This document shows, piece by piece, positions 41,360 through 47,532 of a stretch of 47,532 nt of DNA. Position 1 is the first letter of the stretch; each line of letters starts with the position of its first letter. The position numbers and the translations under genes were made by a program. Origin of the DNA: an uncultured Gammaproteobacteria bacterium (GTDB lineage Bacteria > Pseudomonadota > Gammaproteobacteria > Pseudomonadales > Porticoccaceae); the NCBI GenBank assembly GCA_913058345.1, contig CAJXQR010000017.1, positions 1 to 47,532 of the forward strand, in the 5' to 3' direction. The notes beneath the pieces were generated by a model. That model made no database searches and had not been told where the DNA came from. It was given only the letters and a program-made list of their open reading frames with translations.

Positions 41360-42349
41360 ATGGAATTATTCAACAATATTCTCTATGTCTCCGAAGCATC
41401 CGTGCCACAGGAGGCATCGTTAGCCAGGGCGGTTTCACTGGCTGAAAATAACCAGGCGAACCTGTCTGTACTAGACGTTGTCCCCACCGTCCCGACCGGT
41501 CTGCGAATGCTACCTGGCGGACGAGCCGCCCAACAGCTACAAGAGGCGATGGTGAATGATCGGCTTCAGATGTTAGAGGCCTTGATAGAGCCCTACAGTA
41601 AACGTCTTAACATCCGGCTGGAGGTGTTGGTGGGCACCACTTTTCTCAAGGCGATTCAGTCGGTTGTACTTAATGAGTACGATCTTTTAGTGAAGCCGGC
41701 GGAAAACCCTAGTTACAATGAACGTTTGTTTGGCAGTGACGACATGCAGTTGCTCCGCAATTGCCCCTGCCCAGTGTGGTTGATGCCGGCTGGCGAGCAG
41801 TCCGGTTATGCAAATATTCTGGCGGCGATTGACTTAGACCCCTATATGGAAAATGTAGTCAACGACGATCTCAATCAACAAATTCTTGCCTTGTCGAGCT
41901 CTCTGGCCTTATTCGACCTGGGTACGCTGCATTTTGTTCACGCCTGGGAAGCTCCTGGTGAGTTGACAGTTTCGATATGGAACGATAGCTCCAGCGAGGC
42001 TAGCACAGACTATGTAGAGGGTGTGCGCCTAAGGCACGAAAGCGCGTTACTGCGTTTTCGAGACCAACTGAAAGAGCGAATTGGTCTGGACGCCTACAAT
42101 CATCTGGCACCTCAATTTCACATGCGCAGGGGAATGCCTTCTCAGGTGATACCCGAGATGACAAAAAAATTGCAGGCGGATTTGGTGATTATGGGAACTG
42201 TGGCGCGAACCGGCATTGCCGGATTATTGATCGGCAACACCGCAGAATCCATCCTTGAGCAAGTAGCGTGCTCGGTGCTTGCCATTAAGCCATCCGGATT
42301 TGTCTCTCCGGTGAAATTGCCCGATAGTGGGAGGCCTCTTTCCGGTTAA
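41360..42349 (+). CDS. Tandem universal stress protein (UspE-like)
   Basis: A 329-residue protein with two Usp domains (about 1-150 and 155-315). The first is degenerate in its nucleotide loop. The second keeps the ATP-binding pattern in MGTVARTGIAGLLIGNTAES (G-x2-G-x9-G-[ST]), followed by ILEQVACSVLAIKP. Double-domain Usp proteins respond to starvation, oxidative stress or oxygen limitation. It lies upstream of a cation:proton antiporter and a P-type ATPase in the same orientation, a grouping suited to ion and pH stress. The immediate upstream sequence has only a weak ribosome site (GAAGG). Confidence 0.85.
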   Translation: MELFNNILYVSEASVPQEASLARAVSLAENNQANLSVLDVVPTVPTGLRMLPGGRAAQQLQEAMVNDRLQMLEALIEPYSKRLNIRLEVLVGTTFLKAIQSVVLNEYDLLVKPAENPSYNERLFGSDDMQLLRNCPCPVWLMPAGEQSGYANILAAIDLDPYMENVVNDDLNQQILALSSSLALFDLGTLHFVHAWEAPGELTVSIWNDSSSEASTDYVEGVRLRHESALLRFRDQLKERIGLDAYNHLAPQFHMRRGMPSQVIPEMTKKLQADLVIMGTVARTGIAGLLIGNTAESILEQVACSVLAIKPSGFVSPVKLPDSGRPLSG

Positions 42350-42516
42350 TCATTCGGATCTGCCGCAGTCGATAACGACAGGCTGCTGTTTAGTGAAGGC
42401 CCCGCTGGTCGATAAGCTCCGTGTCACCAAAAACGCAATTATCAACAGCTTGTTCGCAATCTACCGTTTTGCGCGCCGGACGTCGGCCGCAGAAACCACA
42501 ATGGAACGAAATTACA

Positions 42517-44220
42517 ATGGAAAATCTGGCGCAAATCCTTCTTCTTCTGGCTGTTGCAATTACTATCGTGGTGACGTTCCAGCGTTTGCATGTTCCCACC
42601 AGCCTCGGTTACTTACTGGTGGGTGTGGTGCTGGGTCCTTATACGATGGGGCCAGTGGTTTCGATGCCCGAGCTGACGACACTTGCTGAATTCGGGATCG
42701 TCTTTCTGCTATTCACCATCGGACTGAATTACTCGATACCCCAGTTAATTGCACTGCGACATCAGATTCTTGGCCTGGGGACAGGGCAGGTAGTCTTCAC
42801 CACTTTGGTGGCGGGTACCGTAGTGTGGCTGGCAGGGTTGCCGATAGCGGTGGCCTTTGTCTTCGGCGCCGTTTTTGCTCAGTCATCCACAACTATTATT
42901 TCCAGCTTGCTGACCGAACAGGGAGAAGAGAACAGCCAGCATGGTCGGTTTGGTTTGGCCATGTCAGTTTTTCAGGATGTCACGGCAGTGCCGTTTCTGG
43001 TGATTATTCCGGTGCTTGGTATGTCGGTGGCGGCGGATGTCCTGGCGACAACGCTCGCTTGGGCCATAGCCAAAGCTATTTTTGCCTTTGTGCTGGTGTT
43101 TTTTATGGGCCGCTGGTTACTTGGACCGTTACTGCATCTAGTTTCCAAACGTAGATCTCTGGAGACGTTTACTCTGGCGACGCTTCTGGTCGCGTTGTTT
43201 GCCGCCTGGACCACCAATGGCCTGGGTCTGTCGCTGGCCTTCGGTGGCTTTCTCGCGGGCATGATGCTGGGAGAAACGGAGTTTCGCCACCAGGTTGAAT
43301 CCAGCGTAAGCCCTTTTCGCGATGTTTTGCTGGGGTTGTTTTTCATTGGTATTGGCATGCGTTTCGAACCGGCAGCGATTCCGCCTATTTGGGAGTGGGT
43401 CGTGCTCGGCGCGCTACTCATACTGGTCAGCAAAATCCTCATAGTGGCGCTGATGATGCATCGGGTCACAACCGACAAGCGTGTAGCATGGCGCACCGGC
43501 TTGATGTTGAGCGTAGGTGGTGAGTTTGGCCTGGCGCTTGTAGCTATTGCGCTTGATTCTGGCGTGCTGAGTACGGTGCTCGGCCAGGTCGCCATAACAT
43601 CAGTGCTGCTTTCCATGGTGGTCGGTGCCGTACTGATTCGCTTCAATGGTTCTATTGTGAATTTTCTGGTAAAGAAAACCGACGCGAAGAGTTATTCCTC
43701 AGATGGATTGCAAGACGGCCCTGAACAGCGCGTGGTGATCGCTGGTTACGGGCGGGTAGGACACACTATAGCCGTACTGTTGCACTCGAGAGGGATCCCT
43801 TTTGTGGCCGTGGATACCGATGTCCAGCGGGTGGCTCAGGGGCGTGCGGACGGGCATCAGGTCTTTTTTGGTGACATCATGGATCCGGGTTTACTGGCCG
43901 CAATCCGTGTGGAGCGGGCATCCTTGCTGTTGATCACGGTTGACAGTGCCACTGCTGCTTTGGGTGCGCTGTCGTATATGAACAGTACCTGTCCGCAGGT
44001 GCCTGTCATCGTGCGTGCGCGGGACCTTGAGTCCAGCACGCGTCTGCTCAATGCGGGGGCGGTTCATGCCTATCCGGAAACCATCGAGGCCAGTCTGCGG
44101 TTAGGCGCCAGTGCATTACAGATGCTTAATGTGCCTGACGAAGAAATCGATCAGATTGTTCAGGGCGTGCGTGACTGGGGCTACCGCCCGATTCTGGAAA
44201 AAGAGTCGGACCAAGCCTAA
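42517..44220 (+). CDS. CPA2-family cation:proton antiporter with RCK/TrkA-N domain (KefB/YbaL-like)
   Basis: A 567-residue inner-membrane protein. ATG 42517 starts directly before the first helix (LAQILLLLAVAITIVVTFQR); an earlier GTG frame start adds non-conserved residues. About 12 helices cover residues 1-400, including family blocks GYLLVGVVLGPYTMGPVV, then FAQSSTTIISSLL and SVGGEFGLALVAIAL. The C-terminal TrkA-N domain has VVIAGYGRVGHTIAVLLHS, the GxGxxG NAD-binding motif. The family exchanges K+ or Na+ for H+ under control of nucleotide or glutathione adducts. The ion is not determined by sequence. Confidence 0.88.
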   Translation: MENLAQILLLLAVAITIVVTFQRLHVPTSLGYLLVGVVLGPYTMGPVVSMPELTTLAEFGIVFLLFTIGLNYSIPQLIALRHQILGLGTGQVVFTTLVAGTVVWLAGLPIAVAFVFGAVFAQSSTTIISSLLTEQGEENSQHGRFGLAMSVFQDVTAVPFLVIIPVLGMSVAADVLATTLAWAIAKAIFAFVLVFFMGRWLLGPLLHLVSKRRSLETFTLATLLVALFAAWTTNGLGLSLAFGGFLAGMMLGETEFRHQVESSVSPFRDVLLGLFFIGIGMRFEPAAIPPIWEWVVLGALLILVSKILIVALMMHRVTTDKRVAWRTGLMLSVGGEFGLALVAIALDSGVLSTVLGQVAITSVLLSMVVGAVLIRFNGSIVNFLVKKTDAKSYSSDGLQDGPEQRVVIAGYGRVGHTIAVLLHSRGIPFVAVDTDVQRVAQGRADGHQVFFGDIMDPGLLAAIRVERASLLLITVDSATAALGALSYMNSTCPQVPVIVRARDLESSTRLLNAGAVHAYPETIEASLRLGASALQMLNVPDEEIDQIVQGVRDWGYRPILEKESDQA

Positions 44221-44407
44221 GTACGAGAGCTTGGTCGAATCGCCTGTCTGGCAGTAGGTTCGAGGTCGACAAAAGGCCGTAAGGCATGAGCAATTCTTCG
44301 ATTCATTGACATAGGTCGTTCGAGTATCCGCCTGGCGCAAGTAAAATAAATATTGGAATTTGATCACATAGCAATCAGTCCTGCAGTACGTTAATCAGGA
44401 GGCGAAT

Positions 44408-47125
44408 ATGCAGAAGATAGATCGCAAGGGAGCGGAGTCAACATGGCACAGCGCCTCGGCAGACGAAGCGCTTCAGGACCTGCAAACCTCTGCCGATGGT
44501 TTATCTCAAGCCGAGGCGGCCAGGCGTCTTACAAGCCATGGCCCCAACCGTCTACCACAGGCGGCCCGCCGCCATCCATTGCTGCGTTTCATTCTGCATT
44601 TTCACAATATTCTGATTTATGTATTGATTGCTGCCGCGGTTATTACCGCACTGCTCGGTCATTGGGTGGATACTGGCGTCATTCTGGCGGTGATCATTGC
44701 GAACGCCATCATTGGTTTTATCCAGGAGGGTAAGGCGGAACAGGCCATGGATGCCATTCGCCATATGCTGGCCCCGCAGGCCCATGTTATTCGTGGCGGA
44801 GAACGTGTCACGGTAGAAGGGGAAGACCTGGTTCCCGGCGACATTGTACTGTTGGAGGCCGGCGATAAGGTGCCCGCTGATCTCAGGCTCCTCACCGCCC
44901 ATGGTTTATCGGTGCAGGAGGCTATTTTAACCGGGGAATCTGTGCCGGTGGAAAAACAGACTCAGCCTGTGCCCGCAGCTTCACCCGCGGGGGATCGCTC
45001 TTGCATGGCCTTTTCCGGTACCTTCGTTACCAGTGGTCAGGGTAAAGGTGTGGTGGTCGTTACCGGTTCAGATACCGAGATTGGCCGGATCAGTGGATTG
45101 TTATCGAAGGTGGAAACACTGACGACACCATTAGTGGCCCAGATGAGTGTATTTGCCAAATGGCTCACGATGTTGATTCTCCTTATCGCTGCGGTATTGC
45201 TCACCTTCGGGTATTTCGTGGCGCATCACGATTTTTCAGAGATGTTCATGGCGGTGGTGGGGCTGTCGGTGGCGGCAATTCCGGAAGGGCTGCCCGCTGT
45301 GCTGACGATAACCCTTGCGATTGGCGTACAGGCGATGGCGCGGCGTAATGCCATTGTGCGACGTCTGCCCGCTATTGAAACCCTGGGATCGGTATCGGTG
45401 ATTTGCACCGATAAGACCGGTACGCTGACCCGCAACGAAATGATGGTTGCCTCAGTACTGACACACCGGGACCTCTTTACGCTGGACGGCAGTGGCTACG
45501 AACCCAAAGGTGCTTTGCATTTGGAGGATGCCCGTGTGTCTCCTGCGGAACATACTGTTCTGGAAGAGCTCGCCCGTGCTGCGACACTCTGCAACGATGC
45601 CGCTTTGCGCGAACATGACGGTGTTTGGGTAGTGGAAGGCGATCCGATGGAGGGCGCACTGCTGAGCTTTAGCGGCAAAATGGATGTCAACGTCCGGCAG
45701 GAGCAAGCAACGTGGACGCGTACCGATGCCATCCCCTTTGATGCCAAACATCGCTTCATGGCAACGCTGAATCATGATCATGAACAGCATGCGTGCATAT
45801 TTGTCAAAGGTGCGCCGGAGCAGATGTTGACAATGTGCTCAAATCAGCGCACAGCCGATGGCGGTGCAGAGCCGCTGGATACGGATTATTGGAATAAACA
45901 GGCAAACGCTATCGCTGCACTGGGTCAGCGTGTGCTGGCTTTCGCAGTTAAACCGATGCTGCCGAAGACACAAACGGTTTTGGAGCACTCGGATGTCAGG
46001 GGCTCTCTGACCCTCGTTGGTATGGTGGGGATGATAGACCCACCACGCGCCGAGGCCATCGCAGCTGTGGCTGAATGCCATGATGCGGGGATTCGGATAA
46101 AAATGATCACCGGTGACCACACCAAAACGGCTGCGGCTATCGCTAAACAGATCGGCCTGGAAAATACGGAAAAAGTGCTCACAGGCGCTGATTTGGATGG
46201 TCTGGATGACACCGCATTACGTCAAGCTGTATTGGATTGCGACATTTTTGCGCGGACCAGTCCAGAGCACAAATTACGACTCGTTATGGCCTTGCAATCA
46301 CAGGGTATGACTGTGGCCATGACGGGCGATGGGGTCAATGATGCGCCCGCTCTCAAACGCGCCGATGCGGGTATCGCTATGGGGAAAAAGGGCAGTGAAA
46401 CCGCCAAAGAAGCCGCCGACCTGGTATTGGTCGACGATAACTTCGCCTCAATTGTTGCCGCCGTACGCGAAGGGCGTACTGTTTACGATAATCTCAAGAA
46501 AGTCATCAGTTGGACCTTGCCGACGAATGCGGGCGAAGCAATGACAATAACCTTAGCGTTGCTGCTGGGAATGACACTGCCCATTACGCCGATTCAGATT
46601 CTTTGGGTCAATCTTATTACAGCCATTACGCTCGGTATTGCGTTGGCGTTTGAGCCAACCGAAGAAAACACCATGCGTCGCCCACCGCGCGCTCGTCAGG
46701 AGCCGCTGTTGAACCCAGAGCTAGTTTGGCATATCGTATTGGTCTCCATCCTTTTTCTCTGCGGTGTATTTGGTACGTACTTCTACGCTATTGACCGTGG
46801 TCATTCTGTGGAGTTAGCTCGCACCATAGCGTTGAACACCCTGGTGGTGATGGAGATTTTTCATCTATTTTTTATCCGCAATATCTATAGCACCTCGCTG
46901 ACCTGGCAGGCTGTCCGTGGAACGAAAGTGGTGTGGTCGGTTGTAATCGCCGTAGTGGTAGCGCAATTTGCCATTACCTATTTACCGCCACTGCAAACCG
47001 TATTTGCGACCGTGTCTATCCCATTCCTTGATGGCTTGTTGATCGTCGGCGTCGGTATAGCTTTGTTTGCGATCATTGAGATAGAAAAGCAGTTGAGACT
47101 GACATTGCGACGGGTAAAGGGATAA
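44408..47125 (+). CDS. P-type cation-transporting ATPase (Ca2+-ATPase-like, type II)
   Basis: A 905-residue P-type ATPase with all core motifs. The N-terminal cation_ATPase_N domain (SADGLSQAEAARRLTSHGPN) is followed by TGES (175-178, actuator), PEGL (292-295 in membrane helix 4), DKTGTLT with phosphorylated Asp335, KGAPE (nucleotide domain) and TGDGVNDAP (639-647, hinge). The C-terminal four helices are intact (ILWVNLITAITLGIALAFEP). PEGL rather than CPx rules out a heavy-metal pump. Sequence favours the SERCA/PMR1-like group (Ca2+, or Mn2+), but the ion is not proven. It starts with AGGAGG upstream, 187 nt after the antiporter. Confidence 0.9.
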   Translation: MQKIDRKGAESTWHSASADEALQDLQTSADGLSQAEAARRLTSHGPNRLPQAARRHPLLRFILHFHNILIYVLIAAAVITALLGHWVDTGVILAVIIANAIIGFIQEGKAEQAMDAIRHMLAPQAHVIRGGERVTVEGEDLVPGDIVLLEAGDKVPADLRLLTAHGLSVQEAILTGESVPVEKQTQPVPAASPAGDRSCMAFSGTFVTSGQGKGVVVVTGSDTEIGRISGLLSKVETLTTPLVAQMSVFAKWLTMLILLIAAVLLTFGYFVAHHDFSEMFMAVVGLSVAAIPEGLPAVLTITLAIGVQAMARRNAIVRRLPAIETLGSVSVICTDKTGTLTRNEMMVASVLTHRDLFTLDGSGYEPKGALHLEDARVSPAEHTVLEELARAATLCNDAALREHDGVWVVEGDPMEGALLSFSGKMDVNVRQEQATWTRTDAIPFDAKHRFMATLNHDHEQHACIFVKGAPEQMLTMCSNQRTADGGAEPLDTDYWNKQANAIAALGQRVLAFAVKPMLPKTQTVLEHSDVRGSLTLVGMVGMIDPPRAEAIAAVAECHDAGIRIKMITGDHTKTAAAIAKQIGLENTEKVLTGADLDGLDDTALRQAVLDCDIFARTSPEHKLRLVMALQSQGMTVAMTGDGVNDAPALKRADAGIAMGKKGSETAKEAADLVLVDDNFASIVAAVREGRTVYDNLKKVISWTLPTNAGEAMTITLALLLGMTLPITPIQILWVNLITAITLGIALAFEPTEENTMRRPPRARQEPLLNPELVWHIVLVSILFLCGVFGTYFYAIDRGHSVELARTIALNTLVVMEIFHLFFIRNIYSTSLTWQAVRGTKVVWSVVIAVVVAQFAITYLPPLQTVFATVSIPFLDGLLIVGVGIALFAIIEIEKQLRLTLRRVKG

Positions 47126-47532
47126 AGGGGGTAGATTATTACCCTCGCGGCAAAATTGCTGTACTGGTCCAGCCCGGTCTGGGCGATTGGGGCTGCGAAT
47201 GGCATCAGGTGGCCAAGAGCGAGTTTTGCGACCTGCTCTTGGTCCGTTAAGGGACCGCAAATCGCTGCTTTCGCGGAGCCATCAATGGTTTGATGAACGA
47301 GGTGTTGGAGGGCCATAATATTGTTCGCATTTTGGATGCTCACAATATTATGACTGCAGAGCGCGAGGCGGATGTCGAAAAGGGGGTAAGCGTGTTACGC
47401 TCTTACCCGAAATAACAAGGTTTCCTTATATCTATACCCATGCCCTCGAAGTATCACACGAAAATACGTTTTGCAGCGTAACCGCTCATTCTGAGACGTC
47501 ATAGTCCAGCCGTTAAAATCGCGATACTGTTC
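47126..47532. other. Window end, no supported gene
   Basis: A leftward frame (46978-47343) overlaps the ATPase end by about 150 bases and has no recognisable features. Short rightward frames lack starts. An imperfect hairpin (GGGTAAGCG...CGCTCTTACCC, around 47384-47408) may mark transcript termination. Confidence 0.35.

Noticed and set aside
46978-47343. Leftward 121-residue ORF at the window end
   Set aside because: It overlaps the end of the P-type ATPase by about 150 bases on the opposite strand, with no motif or ribosome-binding site.
1-47532. CRISPR arrays, tRNA and rRNA genes
   Set aside because: I looked for regularly spaced repeats and for tRNA or rRNA conserved segments by eye and found none. 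A covariance-model scan would be needed to exclude small RNAs.

Overview
The window reads as a chromosomal segment of a gammaproteobacterium. The guaB-guaA pair, FecCD-type heme importer, Fur- and Zur-like operators, long-chain flavodoxin and sigma-54 promoters all fit that group. A marine Cellvibrionales-like host is a guess from gene style, not a demonstrated assignment. No rRNA, tRNA or CRISPR array was seen. Gene density is high at both ends. The middle (12-27 kb) has insertion-sequence debris, pseudogenes and foreign-looking composition.

Layout. (1) 1-8.9 kb is iron and heme acquisition: an ExbD tail, hmuTUV with translational coupling, small accessory proteins, and an opposing operon of TonB-dependent siderophore receptor, membrane protein and PepSY protein, plus a small gene behind a Fur box. 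(2) 8.9-12.1 kb is guaB-guaA. (3) 12.1-13.9 kb is a decayed IS91-family element abutting guaA. (4) 13.9-21.2 kb is a co-directional operon I cannot match to a named system. It encodes a MotA/TolQ/ExbB-type four-helix protein, two paralogous single-span proteins that join a MotB/ExbD-like helix (with the key Asp) to a periplasmic von Willebrand A domain, and several exported, coiled-coil, lipoprotein and Sel1-like partners. I read it as a candidate ion-driven envelope motor with Tol-Pal-like architecture. (5) 21.2-24.4 kb is debris: flavoprotein, CcdA-like and sigma-factor remnants, nrtS, an anti-sigma-like gene and an orphan ParD. (6) 24.4-26.6 kb is a large secreted protein of unknown function. 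(7) 26.9-36.2 kb is an accessory region with five good -24/-12 (sigma-54) promoter matches. They serve Nif11-like, DUF2750, LRR, NifF-like flavodoxin and ankyrin genes; an AAA+ ATPase operon and a SagB-type dehydrogenase sit among them. This looks like a nitrogen- or redox-responsive regulon, possibly nitrogen-fixation associated, although no nitrogenase gene is present. (8) 36.3-37.7 kb is a secreted serpin. (9) 37.9-40.5 kb is a zinc-starvation operon (CobW GTPase, DUF1826, DksA2-like) behind a Zur box. (10) 41.3-47.1 kb is a tandem universal stress protein, a CPA2 antiporter and a P-type cation ATPase.

The items most worth follow-up are the vWA-motor operon and the sigma-54 regulon.
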